From contig NZ_JWAJ01000137.1 in assembly GCF_001068775.1 (NCBI RefSeq), forward strand, positions 1-59,643: a stretch of DNA of 59,643 nt, written 5' to 3'. This DNA comes from Streptococcus pseudopneumoniae. GTDB taxonomy: Bacteria > Bacillota > Bacilli > Lactobacillales > Streptococcaceae. The notes under the pieces are model-generated. The model saw nothing but the letters and a program-made list of their open reading frames with translations. It did no database searches and was not told the origin of the DNA. The translations under genes and the position numbers were made by a program. Shown one piece after another: positions 8,197-18,107 of this stretch (its first letter is position 1; every line of letters starts with the position of its first letter).

Positions 8197-8905
8197 AGCC
8201 ACCTAGATATGCTTTTCTGACTTCGTCTGATGCTGCGAGCTCTTTACCTGTTCCTGATAGGACAATCTTTCCTGTTTCCAGTACATAGCCTCGATCTGCG
8301 ATGGCAAGTGCTTTATTGGCATTTTGCTCGATCAAAAGAACGGTCGTACCTTGCTTTTGAATATCTTGGATGATATCAAAAATTTCTTGGATAAAAATTG
8401 GAGCAAGCCCCATTGATGGTTCATCTAAGAGAAGAAGTTTAGGTGTTGACATAAGCGCACGTCCCATAGCAAGCATCTGCTGTTCACCACCTGATAGGGT
8501 AGCTGCATCTTGGTTTTTACGTTCTTCTAAACGCGGGAAACGAGAGAAGACTTTCTTCAGATTTGCTTGATTTTCTTCACGATTTTTCTTAAGGAAGGCT
8601 CCCATTTCCAAGTTTTCCATAACTGTCAAACCAGGGAAGACATGTCGTCCTTCTGGTACTTGTGAAAGACCTGATGCCACAATTTTCTGAGCTGGTGTCT
8701 TTTGAATTTCTTGTCCTAAAAATTCAATCCGACCAGAACTTGGACGAACAAGGCCTGATAAGGTACGAAGGATGGTTGTTTTACCAGCACCGTTTGCACC
8801 GATAAGGGAAACAACTTCTCCTTCATTTACTTCAAAGCTCACATCACGTACAGCTTGAATCATACCATAGTGTACTGAGAGGTTTTCAACTTTTAACATA
8901 GACAT
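8195..8905 (-). CDS. livF: Branched-chain amino acid ABC transporter, ATP-binding protein LivF
   Basis: A 236-residue ABC ATPase with Walker A GANGAGKTT (near residue 36), signature LSGGEQQMLAMGRAL and Walker B LLLLDEPSMGLAP. The LivF subtype is shown by the SLIGANGAGKTTILRTLSGLV form and the VPEGRHVFPGLTV segment. It pairs with LivG to power import of leucine, isoleucine and valine. Its start overlaps the livG stop by one base, so translation is coupled. The operon ends with the terminator overlapping its stop codon. Confidence 0.97.
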   Translation of the reverse strand: MSMLKVENLSVHYGMIQAVRDVSFEVNEGEVVSLIGANGAGKTTILRTLSGLVRPSSGRIEFLGQEIQKTPAQKIVASGLSQVPEGRHVFPGLTVMENLEMGAFLKKNREENQANLKKVFSRFPRLEERKNQDAATLSGGEQQMLAMGRALMSTPKLLLLDEPSMGLAPIFIQEIFDIIQDIQKQGTTVLLIEQNANKALAIADRGYVLETGKIVLSGTGKELAASDEVRKAYLGG

Positions 8906-9669
8906 TAGGCTTCACCTCCAAGATAAGCTTCGATAACACGTTTATTACTCTTGATTTCATCTGGTGTCCCGTGAGCAATCAAACGACCGTACTCAAGAAC
9001 ATAGATACGCTCCGTAACTTCCATAACCAAGTTCATATCATGTTCAATCAGCATAATAGTAATCTTGAATTCATCCTTAATACGACGAATCAACTCAGTT
9101 AATTCTGCAGTTTCTTGTGGATTCATACCCGCTGCAGGCTCATCCAAGAAGAGGATTTTAGGTTCTGTAGCAAGAGCACGAACAATCTCTAAGCGACGTT
9201 GTTGACCATAGGCTAAATTTTTAGCTAGAGTTTCAGCATCTCCATCCAAGTCAAAGATTTTTAGTAATTCTAAGGCTTTAGCTTTCAATTCTTTTTCATT
9301 CTTATAAAAAGCTGGTAAGCGCAAGAAACTTGCAAAAACATGTTGTTTATGATGATTGCTAAATGCAATCAGAACGTTATCCAAAACTGTCAAGTCCTTA
9401 AAGAGGCGGATATTTTGGAAGGTACGCCCTAAACCAAGAGATGCGATTTTATAGGGTTGCTTGCCATTTAACAAGTGACCATCCAAGGTTACTGTCCCTT
9501 CGCTTGGTTCATAAACACCTGTCAACAAGTTGAAGAGGGTTGTTTTCCCAGCACCATTCGGTCCAATCAAACCAACAAGTTCACCTTCGTTCAATTCGAG
9601 AGTGACGTCCCCAACGGCTGTCAGACCGCCAAAATGTTTGGTTAAATTTTTTACTTCAAGCAATGCCAT
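8905..9669 (-). CDS. livG: Branched-chain amino acid ABC transporter, ATP-binding protein LivG
   Basis: A 254-residue ABC ATPase with Walker A GPNGAGKTT, the LivG-specific segment GLGRTFQNIRLFKDLTVLDNV, signature LAYGQQRRLEIVRAL and Walker B ILFLDEPAAGMNP. The replacement of LSGG by LAYG is usual in LivG. It forms the nucleotide-binding pair with LivF beneath the LivH/LivM channel. It overlaps livM and livF by one base on each side. Confidence 0.97.
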   Translation of the reverse strand: MALLEVKNLTKHFGGLTAVGDVTLELNEGELVGLIGPNGAGKTTLFNLLTGVYEPSEGTVTLDGHLLNGKQPYKIASLGLGRTFQNIRLFKDLTVLDNVLIAFSNHHKQHVFASFLRLPAFYKNEKELKAKALELLKIFDLDGDAETLAKNLAYGQQRRLEIVRALATEPKILFLDEPAAGMNPQETAELTELIRRIKDEFKITIMLIEHDMNLVMEVTERIYVLEYGRLIAHGTPDEIKSNKRVIEAYLGGEA

Positions 9670-10625
9670 TAGTTTTGTCCCTCCTTCTTACCTTTTTTAA
9701 AGAGACGTGATAGGCTCAATTCCCAAGTCCCAAGAAGACCACCTGGTCTGAAGATCATAACAAGTACTAAGGCCAAAGCATAGATAATCATACGAACGCT
9801 GGCCACGTCTTGAAGGAGCATGTTCAAGATTCCAAGCACGATTGCAGCAACAATTGCCCCCGTAATGGATCCTAAACCACCAAATACAACGATAATCAAT
9901 ACATTGATAGAGTTGATGAACGTATAATCTTTTGGTACGACTGATCCGATAAATCCTGACTGAAGACTACCAGCGATACTTGCAGTAACAGCACCAAAAA
10001 CAAAAGCGATGATTTTAATTTTTGTAGTATTCACCCCTACTGACTCAGCAGCAATCTCATCTTCACGAACTGATAAGGTTAAACGTCCGATAGGACTACG
10101 AAGGAAATTGAGAGTAGCAATCGTTGTAATCACAGCAAAGAAATATACCATTTGCCAAGTTGTAAAGTTAGGAATCCCCAAAATACCAGCAGCACCGTTT
10201 GTAAGGCTTCCACCATTAATAATGAAGATACGAATAATTTCAGCAACACCAAGTGTCGCAACCGCAAGATAATCCCCTTTCAAGCGTAGGGTAGGAATTC
10301 CAACGACCAAGGCAACCAGACCAGCAATGATAGCACCGAGCAACATAGCTCCAAAGAATGCACCATAGGTTGGAGACTTTGATCCGATAATGGCTGCTGC
10401 ATAGGCACCAATAGCCATAAATCCAGCATGTCCAAGTGAAAACTGACCAGAGAACCCAACGATAAGGTTAAGACCTACTGCTAGAATAATGTTGATACCG
10501 ATTTGTTCAATAATCTGAATATGGAAAAGATTCAAGACTCCTACAGAAACCAATAGGCTAATCAAACCATATCCAAGCAACAAAAGGAATAACCATAGAA
10601 TATTAACTTTTAAATTTTCTTTCAT
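9669..10625 (-). CDS. livM: Branched-chain amino acid ABC transporter, permease LivM
   Basis: A 318-residue polytopic membrane protein with about eight to ten membrane segments. The LivM signatures are NLIVGFSGQFSLGHAGFMAIGAYAAA near residue 55 and the EAA-like cytoplasmic loop around VREDEIAAESVGVN, which docks on the ATPases. Three bases separate it from livH, and it overlaps livG by one base. The C-terminus is basic (RLFKKGKKEGQN), consistent with a cytoplasmic tail. Confidence 0.96.
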   Translation of the reverse strand: MKENLKVNILWLFLLLLGYGLISLLVSVGVLNLFHIQIIEQIGINIILAVGLNLIVGFSGQFSLGHAGFMAIGAYAAAIIGSKSPTYGAFFGAMLLGAIIAGLVALVVGIPTLRLKGDYLAVATLGVAEIIRIFIINGGSLTNGAAGILGIPNFTTWQMVYFFAVITTIATLNFLRSPIGRLTLSVREDEIAAESVGVNTTKIKIIAFVFGAVTASIAGSLQSGFIGSVVPKDYTFINSINVLIIVVFGGLGSITGAIVAAIVLGILNMLLQDVASVRMIIYALALVLVMIFRPGGLLGTWELSLSRLFKKGKKEGQN

Positions 10626-10628
10626 TGT

Positions 10629-11498
10629 TTACACCTTCTCTTTCACATTCTTACCGAGGATACCAGCTGGGCGAACAATCAAGATTAAGAGCAAGATTCC
10701 ATACACGATGGCATCACGGAAATCTGACATTCCGAAGGCGGTAGCAAATGTCTCCAAAAGACCAATAACAAAGCCACCCAGAGCTGCACCAGGGATAATT
10801 CCGATACCACCAAGAACGGCAGCCACGAATGATTTTATACCCGGAGTCATTCCCATCAATGGTTCAAGAGAGTTATAGTAAAGCGCAATCAAGACACCCG
10901 CTGCACCAGCTAGAGCTGAACCCAATGCAAAGGTGAAACTGATTGTACGGTTCACGTTAATCCCCATCAGCTGAGCAGCATCACTATCTACAGAAACAGC
11001 ACGCATAGCTTTCCCCATCTTGGTTTTTTGTACGATGAGTTGTAGAAGAACCATCAAAACAAGTGAGACAGTCAAAATCAACAATTGAATATTTGTTAGA
11101 CTGATTGGTCCCAAGTCATAACGCACTGTTTGGATTGCTTGAGGGAAGGCACGTGTGTTGGCACCTACCAGATAGACCATTCCATACTCCAGTAAGAAGG
11201 ATACCCCGATAGCTGTAATCAATACAGAGATTCGAGTTGAATGACGTAATGGACGATAAGCTAGGAACTCAATGATAACACCGAGAATTGCTGTACCGAT
11301 CATCGATAAGATCAAGGCAACAAAGAAATTTAATTGCAAGGAATTAATCAAAAAATAACCCATGAAAGCACCCATCATGTAAATATCACCATGGGCAAAG
11401 TTAATGAGCTTGATAATTCCATAAACCATAGTATAACCTAGGGCTAGTAGCGCATAGACACTACCCAAGATTAGACCATTGACAAGTTGTTGAAGCAT
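10629..11498 (-). CDS. livH: Branched-chain amino acid ABC transporter, permease LivH
   Basis: A 289-residue membrane protein starting MLQQLVNGLILGSVYALLALG, with the family's INFAHGDIYMMGAF motif near residue 35 and an EAA-like loop (RAVSVDSDAAQLMGIN). I prefer the ATG at 11498 to the GTG at 11507, because the purine-rich AGAAAGAG is better spaced for the ATG. It forms the translocation channel with LivM. It is separated from livJ by a 100-base gap with hairpins, which would let livJ be expressed at a higher level than the membrane parts. Confidence 0.95.
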   Translation of the reverse strand: MLQQLVNGLILGSVYALLALGYTMVYGIIKLINFAHGDIYMMGAFMGYFLINSLQLNFFVALILSMIGTAILGVIIEFLAYRPLRHSTRISVLITAIGVSFLLEYGMVYLVGANTRAFPQAIQTVRYDLGPISLTNIQLLILTVSLVLMVLLQLIVQKTKMGKAMRAVSVDSDAAQLMGINVNRTISFTFALGSALAGAAGVLIALYYNSLEPLMGMTPGIKSFVAAVLGGIGIIPGAALGGFVIGLLETFATAFGMSDFRDAIVYGILLLILIVRPAGILGKNVKEKV

Positions 11499-11527
11499 AT
11501 GGTTCACTCTTTCTAATTATTATTTTT

Positions 11528-11595
11528 AGGATTTTTATAAAAAAATAATCCTTTCATAAACACCGAAACAGGGAGTGAGTAAAAGCTCATTCCCC
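11528..11595 (-). promoter_or_regulatory. Intercistronic hairpins between livJ and livH
   Basis: Two inverted repeats lie in the gap. GGGGAATGAGC pairs imperfectly with GCTCACTCCC-like sequence (11595-11571), and AGGATT pairs with AATCCT (11552-11528) around an AT-rich loop. Neither has a perfect U-tract. They probably act as a leaky terminator or as a 3' stabiliser that raises livJ mRNA over livHMGF. Confidence 0.5.
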
Positions 11596-11612
11596 ATTTA
11601 CAATATCTATAA

Positions 11613-12773
11613 TTATGGTTTTACGACTTCTGCTGCTTCAACCTTACCATTGTTCATGGTCATCATGTAAGCAGTTTTGACTGTGTTGTGGTCTGCATCG
11701 AAACTTGTTTGACCAGTTACACCTTCAAAGTCTTTTGTTTTAGCAAGGTTATCCTTGATTTCACCAGAGTTTTTAGCACCTTTTGCCGCGTTTGCTACAA
11801 GGTGAACTGAATCATAAGCCAAGGCTGCAAATGTTGAAGGATCTTCGTTGTATTTTGCACGATAAGCTTCAAGGAAGGCTTTTGCTTTTGCTGAAACTTC
11901 TACAGTAGTTGAGAAACCTGAGATAAAGTAGATATTTGATGCACGTTCAGCAGTTGCTTGTTGTACAAACTCTTCACCGTTGAATCCATCACCGCCAATG
12001 ATTGGTTTATCAATTCCCATACCACGAGCTTGGTTTACAATCTTACCAGCTTCTGTGTAGTAACCTGGTAATACGATTGCATCAAAGTCTTTATCTTTGA
12101 TTTTTGTCAAAGCTGCTTGGAAGTCAGTATCACCTGATACAAACGTTTCATCTGCTACGATTTCACCTGAGAATGAATCACGGAATGATTTTGCAATTCC
12201 TTTAGCGTAGTCGCTTGAGTTATCAGTATACAAAACAACTTTCTTAGCGTTCAACTTGTTTGTAACATAGTTAGAAATGATTTTTCCTTGGAAACTATCT
12301 TGGAAAGTTCCGATAAAGAGGTAATCTTGACCTTTAGTCAATCCATCTTGAGTCGCACTTGGCGAAATCAATGGAACACCTGCTTTTGTAGCGTTCGCTA
12401 CCGCAGCTGCAGTTGCACCAGATGTCGCAGGTCCTACGATTGCTGATACTTTAGATTGGGTTACAAGGTTAGTTGTAACTGAAGCTGCCTCAGCTGTTTC
12501 AGACTTGTTATCTTTATCAACTACTTCGATTTGTTTTCCATCGATACCACCTGCGGCATTGATTTCATCAACGGCAAGTTGGGCACCTTTTTGTTCAGAT
12601 GTTCCGTAGGCAGCTACGGCACCAGTTTCTTCGAAGTTAAATCCGATTTTGATTGTCTTTTCATCTACTGAGTTACCAGCAGCGTTTGACGCTCCAGACT
12701 TCACTTCTCCGCAGGCTGCAAGAAGTGCTACACTTGCAAGCGCCACAAACGATAGGGCAAATTTTTTCTTCAT
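11613..12773 (-). CDS. livJ: Branched-chain amino acid-binding lipoprotein LivJ
   Basis: A 386-residue periplasmic-binding-type receptor with a lipoprotein signal: MKKKFALSFVALASVALLAAC, with the lipobox LAAC and the lipid-modified cysteine at residue 21. The mature part is a type I periplasmic-binding fold (KIGFNFEETGAVAAYGTSEQKGAQLAVDEINAAGG, then VGPATSGATAAA). It captures leucine, isoleucine and valine outside the membrane and delivers them to LivHM. It is the first gene of livJHMGF and has a strong promoter that overlaps a CodY-like box. Confidence 0.97.
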   Translation of the reverse strand: MKKKFALSFVALASVALLAACGEVKSGASNAAGNSVDEKTIKIGFNFEETGAVAAYGTSEQKGAQLAVDEINAAGGIDGKQIEVVDKDNKSETAEAASVTTNLVTQSKVSAIVGPATSGATAAAVANATKAGVPLISPSATQDGLTKGQDYLFIGTFQDSFQGKIISNYVTNKLNAKKVVLYTDNSSDYAKGIAKSFRDSFSGEIVADETFVSGDTDFQAALTKIKDKDFDAIVLPGYYTEAGKIVNQARGMGIDKPIIGGDGFNGEEFVQQATAERASNIYFISGFSTTVEVSAKAKAFLEAYRAKYNEDPSTFAALAYDSVHLVANAAKGAKNSGEIKDNLAKTKDFEGVTGQTSFDADHNTVKTAYMMTMNNGKVEAAEVVKP

Positions 12774-12813
12774 CTTTTTGTCTCCTTATTTCTTAAATAA
12801 ATAGCATGTTAAG

Positions 12814-12842
12814 AATATACCGAATTATCAGAAAATTGTCAA
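12814..12842 (-). promoter_or_regulatory. livJ promoter overlapped by a CodY-like box
   Basis: On the minus strand TTGACA (12842-12837) and TATATT (12819-12814) are 17 bases apart. The plus strand at 12823-12837 reads AATTATCAGAAAATT, one mismatch from the CodY consensus AATTTTCWGAAAATT. The site fills the spacer and touches the -35, so bound CodY would block the polymerase. CodY represses branched-chain amino acid uptake in many Firmicutes, which fits this gene. Confidence 0.75.
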
Positions 12843-12859
12843 CACATTTATCTAAATTT

Positions 12860-13129
12860 TTACATGATAACGTTTTCGTTATTTCTGTAGAGACTACCAA
12901 CAAAGGGAGTTTCCAATTCTTGGATATGACATTGTCTCACTTTTTTGACAAATTTCTCTTTTCCTAAACGGCTAACCAGTTCTTCCACTTCTTCTGTTGG
13001 GACATAAAGTTGCAGATAACGGTGTTTTTTAGAGTGGTAACAAATATCACCATAATTATCGAGTTTTTTTGCATCACGATTATAGTATAGGTAGATAATC
13101 AGACCAGACCGATTCTCTTTTTGAAACAT
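12860..13129 (-). CDS. DUF2129 (UPF0298, YlbG-like) protein
   Basis: An 89-residue protein starting [22 protein letters not shown] that I recognise as the YlbG-like DUF2129 family of unknown function, conserved in Firmicutes. I start it at the ATG at 13129, which has an AAGGAAG site at proper spacing; the longer frame starts before the ribosome-binding site. The -10 element (TATAAT, 13166-13161) directly follows the clpP terminator. It has no membrane segment. Confidence 0.85.
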   Translation of the reverse strand: MFQKENRSGLIIYLYYNRDAKKLDNYGDICYHSKKHRYLQLYVPTEEVEELVSRLGKEKFVKKVRQCHIQELETPFVGSLYRNNENVIM

Positions 13130-13160
13130 ATTACAACTTCCTTCTAACAATCTTCTTACC

Positions 13161-13198
13161 ATTATATCAAAAAAAGCAAACTCAGTCGAGTTTGCTTC
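13161..13198 (-). terminator. clpP terminator with the ylbG-like promoter -10 beside it
   Basis: AAGCAAACTC and GAGTTTGCTT pair perfectly around four bases (13198-13175) and are followed by seven U's. The T-run is followed at once by GATATAAT, the -10 of the next gene. The same compact arrangement recurs upstream of upp. Confidence 0.8.
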
Positions 13199-13204
13199 AA
13201 AAGA

Positions 13205-13795
13205 TTAATTCAAAGAATTATTAGCCATGATTTCATCAATGAAACCATATTCAAGTGTTTCTTGAGCGCTCATCCAGTAATCACGTTCAGCATCTGCATG
13301 GATTTGCTCAACTGATTTACCAGAATTATCTGCAAGAATTTGCTCCAAAGTCTTACGAGTTTTAAGCAAGTGCTCAGCAGCAATAGCCATATCTGTTTGC
13401 TGTGTACCACCACCTGTACCACCCATTGGTTGGTGAATCATGTACTCTGCATTTGGAAGCATGAAGCGTTTGCCCTTAGCACCACTTGATGCGATAATAG
13501 TTCCCATTGAGGCAGCCATACCCATAACAATCGTTTGTACGTCTGCTTTAATGAAATTCATAGTATCTACAATTGCTAAACCAGCTGAAACTGATCCACC
13601 TGGTGTATTAACATAGAGGTAGATATCTTTAGTGCTGTCTTGAGCATCCAAGAAAAGCAATTGGGCGATAACTGAATTGGCCATATTGTCTTCAACTGGA
13701 CCTGTCAGCATGATGATGCGGTCTTTCAAAAGACGAGAGTAGATATCGTAGGAACGTTCCCCACGACTTGTTTGTTCAATTACTACAGGAATCAT
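13205..13795 (-). CDS. clpP: ATP-dependent Clp protease proteolytic subunit
   Basis: A 196-residue serine peptidase with the catalytic serine in [19 protein letters not shown] (near residue 96), histidine in MIHQPMGG (near 121) and aspartate in AERDYWMSA (near 171). It assembles into the 14-mer degradation chamber that works with ClpX, ClpC, ClpE or ClpL ATPases. In streptococci it controls competence, stress survival and virulence factor turnover. A CtsR operator overlaps its promoter, so it belongs to the heat-shock regulon. Length is normal. Confidence 0.98.
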   Translation of the reverse strand: MIPVVIEQTSRGERSYDIYSRLLKDRIIMLTGPVEDNMANSVIAQLLFLDAQDSTKDIYLYVNTPGGSVSAGLAIVDTMNFIKADVQTIVMGMAASMGTIIASSGAKGKRFMLPNAEYMIHQPMGGTGGGTQQTDMAIAAEHLLKTRKTLEQILADNSGKSVEQIHADAERDYWMSAQETLEYGFIDEIMANNSLN

Positions 13796-13844
13796 TGATT
13801 TCTCCTTTTGATCTTTTTAATGAATAGATCACTACTGATAATGA

Positions 13845-13885
13845 AGCTATTATACCCCATTGGTCAAAAAAGGTCAATTTTTTAA
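13845..13885 (-). promoter_or_regulatory. clpP promoter with CtsR operator
   Basis: The plus strand at 13862-13878 reads GGTCAAA-AAA-GGTCAAT, matching the CtsR heptad direct repeat with one mismatch in the last base. On the minus strand a TTGACC -35, 17-base spacer and TATAAT -10 overlap this site. CtsR binding would therefore repress clpP until heat or protein stress. Confidence 0.85.
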
Positions 13886-13910
13886 TTTGATCAAATCCTA
13901 GATTGGATTC

Positions 13911-14540
13911 TTATTTAGTACCGAACAAGCGGTCACCAGCATCTCCAAGACCTGGAACGATGTATCCATTTTCGTTCAAGCGTTCATCCAAAGCTGCTGT
14001 AAAGATTTCTACATCTGGGTGAGCTTCTTGAAGAGCTTTTACACCTTCTGGAGCAGATACAAGGCAGACAAATTTAATGTTTGAAGCGCCACGTTTTTTG
14101 AGGGAATCAACAGCAAGGATAGCTGAACCACCTGTCGCAAGCATTGGGTCAACAACAAAGATTTGACGTTGGTCGATATCTTCTGGTAATTTTACCAAGT
14201 ATTCAACAGGTTGAAGAGTTTCTTCATCACGGTACATACCGATATGTCCAACCTTAGCAGCTGGAACCAAGCTCAAGAGACCGTCAACCATACCGATACC
14301 AGCACGCAAGATTGGTACAATTGCTAATTTTTTACCTGTCAATTGTTTTTGAACGGTTTTAGTAATTGGTGTTTCAATTTCCACATCTTCAAGCGGAAGA
14401 TCACGAAGCACTTCATAGCCCATCAACATAGCGATTTCATCAACTAATTCACGAAATGCTTTAGTAGAAGTGTCTGTGCGACGCAAGATTGACAATTTAT
14501 GTTGGATTAGTGGATGATCGATAACTTCAATTTTTCCCAT
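13911..14540 (-). CDS. upp: Uracil phosphoribosyltransferase
   Basis: The 209-residue product starts [20 protein letters not shown] and contains the PRPP-binding loop [16 protein letters not shown] and the uracil-contacting end [19 protein letters not shown]. It converts uracil and PRPP to UMP in pyrimidine salvage. I chose the ATG at 14540 because the upstream ATG at 14561 lies within the purine-rich AAAGAAGGA site. It is followed downstream by the clpP unit. Confidence 0.97.
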   Translation of the reverse strand: MGKIEVIDHPLIQHKLSILRRTDTSTKAFRELVDEIAMLMGYEVLRDLPLEDVEIETPITKTVQKQLTGKKLAIVPILRAGIGMVDGLLSLVPAAKVGHIGMYRDEETLQPVEYLVKLPEDIDQRQIFVVDPMLATGGSAILAVDSLKKRGASNIKFVCLVSAPEGVKALQEAHPDVEIFTAALDERLNENGYIVPGLGDAGDRLFGTK

Positions 14541-14571
14541 TTTCTGAATTCCTTCTTTCAATTTATTCTTC

Positions 14572-14612
14572 TTATTATATCAAAAAATGGTTTAAAAATC
14601 CTTCTAAACCAT
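14572..14612 (-). terminator. Terminator of the dCMP deaminase gene overlapping the upp promoter
   Basis: ATGGTTTA and TAAACCAT pair (14612-14587) on the minus strand and are followed by TTTTTTGATATAAT. The U-run of the terminator is immediately followed by the TATAAT -10 of upp. Confidence 0.75.
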
Positions 14613-14626
14613 CTTTTTTTTAATTT

Positions 14627-15094
14627 TTAAATCAAGTTAGCTTCTTGAAGAGCTGCTTGTACTGTCTCAAGTGGTAAATGGGTCAACTCTGTCCCTTTTT
14701 CACGATAGAGATACTGGGCGTAGTCGTCCATACGGTACTGATTAATATAAACGACACGTTCACAACCTACCTGAAGCAATTGCTTGGTACAGTTGAGGCA
14801 TGGAAAATGTGTAACGTAGGCTGTAAATCCTTTTGGAACGCCACGTTCGGCTCCTTGTAGTATAGCATTTACCTCTGCATGAAGAGTGCGAACACAGTGA
14901 CCCTCAATCACCAAACAGTCATGGTCAATACAGTGCTCTGTTCCTGATACAGAACCATTGTATCCTGTTGAAATCACCTTATTATCCTTGACTAAAACAG
15001 CTCCTACCTTAGCGCGTTTACAGGTTGAACGATTGGCAATCAATAGAGCTTGAGCAGCAAAATACTCATCCCAAGCCAGTCTTTTTTCTGTCAT
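14627..15094 (-). CDS. dCMP deaminase (ComEB-type)
   Basis: A 155-residue zinc-dependent deaminase with the first zinc motif HAEVNAI (histidine near 71, catalytic glutamate near 73) and the second motif PCLNC (near 98-102). It converts dCMP to dUMP and so feeds thymidylate synthesis. The family is called ComEB in Bacillus because of its position in the comE operon, but it is not needed for transformation. Here it follows a TetR gene after only 18 bases and may be co-transcribed with it. Confidence 0.92.
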   Translation of the reverse strand: MTEKRLAWDEYFAAQALLIANRSTCKRAKVGAVLVKDNKVISTGYNGSVSGTEHCIDHDCLVIEGHCVRTLHAEVNAILQGAERGVPKGFTAYVTHFPCLNCTKQLLQVGCERVVYINQYRMDDYAQYLYREKGTELTHLPLETVQAALQEANLI

Positions 15095-15112
15095 AACTTC
15101 TCTTCTCCTGAT

Positions 15113-15670
15113 CTATTTTTTGAAAAATGGTAGGCGTAAATCTGCAATTTTTTCAGCAGGAACCTTCATTCCATCCTTGATCCATTTAAGCAAAACTGAT
15201 ACGATGGCAGAACTCCAAAAAGAATGCAGGTAAGAGCTGACTCCTTTTGATTTTCCATAGTATTTTTCTAAAAATTCTTGCATGGCTTGCACAAAGATTT
15301 TTTCCAAGTGGTAGTCCAAGGCAAGCTGAATAACTTTAGCCTCTTTCTTGGCTTCTCTAAAGAGGCGAACCCAAACCAGATAGAGGTCCGTTTTAACATC
15401 GTAATGGCTCAATTGCTCCATAATGTTATGGACGCTTCGTTTAAAGACACTTTCTAAAATCTCTTCTTTGGAGTCATAGTTTCGATAAAAGGCTGCACGG
15501 GAGACTCCAGCTCGTTTGACCAATTCGGAAATGCTAATCTTTGTCAATTCCTTTTTCTCCAAAAGTTGCAAGAGAGCTGTTTCGATAGCTTCTCTAGTCA
15601 GTAAATTGGATTCTTGATTGGATTTTATGAGATTTTCAAGTGAATTTTCAGAAATTCTTCGTTCGGCCAT
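15113..15670 (-). CDS. TetR family transcriptional regulator
   Basis: A 185-residue protein with an N-terminal TetR helix-turn-helix (ISISELVKRAGVSRAAFYRNYDSKEEILESVF, residues about 42-75) and a C-terminal domain of the TetR_C_8 type found in DhaS-like regulators. It is transcribed away from the DegV/FakB gene. A perfect inverted repeat in the shared intergenic region overlaps its own -35, so it very probably represses itself and perhaps degV. The ligand is unknown; fatty acids are an attractive guess given the partner gene. Confidence 0.9.
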   Translation of the reverse strand: MAERRISENSLENLIKSNQESNLLTREAIETALLQLLEKKELTKISISELVKRAGVSRAAFYRNYDSKEEILESVFKRSVHNIMEQLSHYDVKTDLYLVWVRLFREAKKEAKVIQLALDYHLEKIFVQAMQEFLEKYYGKSKGVSSYLHSFWSSAIVSVLLKWIKDGMKVPAEKIADLRLPFFKK

Positions 15671-15741
15671 AACACTTCCTTTCTACTTGTGACAACAGAG
15701 TGACGAGACTTTTGTTTTAAGCACTTTCATGATATAATTGT

Positions 15742-15781
15742 AGAAAAAGACAGAACCTTTGTCAATGTATAAGTGACAAAG
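15742..15781. promoter_or_regulatory. Operator palindrome between the TetR gene and degV
   Basis: CTTTGTCA-N9-TGACAAAG at 15757-15781 has two perfect 8-base arms. On the minus strand the TTGACA -35 of the TetR gene (15765-15760) lies inside the left arm, with TACAAT 17 bases later (15742-15737 region). On the plus strand the same palindrome covers the region just ahead of the degV ribosome-binding site. The size and symmetry are typical of TetR operators. Confidence 0.75.
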
Positions 15782-15794
15782 ATGGAGAATTTCT

Positions 15795-16640
15795 ATGACT
15801 TGGAAGATTGTGGCAGATTCTGGTTGTGATTATCGTCAATTACCTACTCCTGCGATTGACACTGAATTTGTAAGTGTTCCTTTAACCATTCAAGTGGCTG
15901 ATCAAGTCTTTATTGACGATGCTAGTCTTGATATTGACAAAATGATGGAAACCATGTATGCAACTTCTGAAGCTTCAAAATCAGCTTGTCCTAGCCCTGA
16001 TGATTACTTGCGAGCATTTGAAGGGGCAAAACATATTTTTGTAGTGACCATTACCGGAACTCTTTCTGGTAGTCAAAACAGCGCTCAATTAGCTAAGAAT
16101 CTCTATCTCGAAGAACATCCTGATACTCAGATTCATGTTATTGACAGCTTGTCTGCTGGTGGGGAAGTTGATCTAATCGTTGAGAAAATCAATGATTTGA
16201 TTGACCAAGGACTTTCTTTTGAAGAAGTGGTTAATGCTATTACTGCTTACCAAGAAAAAACTAAGTTATTGTTCGTTCTCGCTAAGGTTGATAATCTGGT
16301 TAAGAATGGTCGCTTGAGTAAACTGATCGGTACAGTTGTTGGGCTCCTCAATATTCGTATGGTTGGGGAAGCAAGTGAAACTGGAACCTTGGAACTCCTC
16401 CAAAAGGCTCGTGGTGCTAAAAAATCTCTTCAAGCTACCTATGAAGAATTAATTAAAGCTGGCTATGCTGGTGGACGTATAGTCATGGCTCACCGCAGTA
16501 ATGATAAATTCTGCCAACAGCTCTCTGAACGTGTGCGTGAAAAATTCCCACAAGCTGAAATCAAGATTATCCCAACCTCTGGACTCTGCAGTTTTTATGC
16601 AGAAGAGGGTGGACTCCTCATGGGATATGAAATTGACTAA
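15795..16640 (+). CDS. DegV family fatty-acid-binding protein (FakB-type)
   Basis: A 281-residue DegV protein. The N-terminal domain carries WKIVADSGCDY, and the TITGTLSGSQNSA stretch near residue 85 holds the residues that bind a fatty acid carboxylate. The C-terminal domain includes KNGRLSKLIGTVVGLLNI. In Gram-positive bacteria such proteins (FakB) present exogenous fatty acids to the kinase FakA for incorporation into phospholipid; several paralogues exist per genome with different chain preference. Which paralogue this is cannot be told from sequence alone. The gene is single, with a strong terminator, and is divergent from the TetR regulator. Confidence 0.92.
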   Translation: MTWKIVADSGCDYRQLPTPAIDTEFVSVPLTIQVADQVFIDDASLDIDKMMETMYATSEASKSACPSPDDYLRAFEGAKHIFVVTITGTLSGSQNSAQLAKNLYLEEHPDTQIHVIDSLSAGGEVDLIVEKINDLIDQGLSFEEVVNAITAYQEKTKLLFVLAKVDNLVKNGRLSKLIGTVVGLLNIRMVGEASETGTLELLQKARGAKKSLQATYEELIKAGYAGGRIVMAHRSNDKFCQQLSERVREKFPQAEIKIIPTSGLCSFYAEEGGLLMGYEID

Positions 16641-16653
16641 TTTATATAAGACA

Positions 16654-16687
16654 GAGGTCGGGATTCAATATCCCGACCTCAATTTTT
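16654..16687 (+). terminator. Terminator of degV
   Basis: GAGGTCGGGAT and ATCCCGACCTC pair perfectly around a short loop and are followed by AATTTTT. It lies 14 bases after the stop codon. Confidence 0.9.
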
Positions 16688-16819
16688 ATCAGCAATTATC
16701 TTTTCTACTGTAGCTGAGTAGACTTTTGTGGCTCTTTTCGGATCCACAAAACTATTTTACTGACAATTATATCTTGTCAATTCATAAGACTCAACAAACC
16801 ACTGATTTATTAAAAATTC

Positions 16820-18069
<1,250 letters not shown>

Positions 18070-18107
18070 TTTAGTATCTAAGGATGTTAGATAAGAAAGG
18101 AACTACT

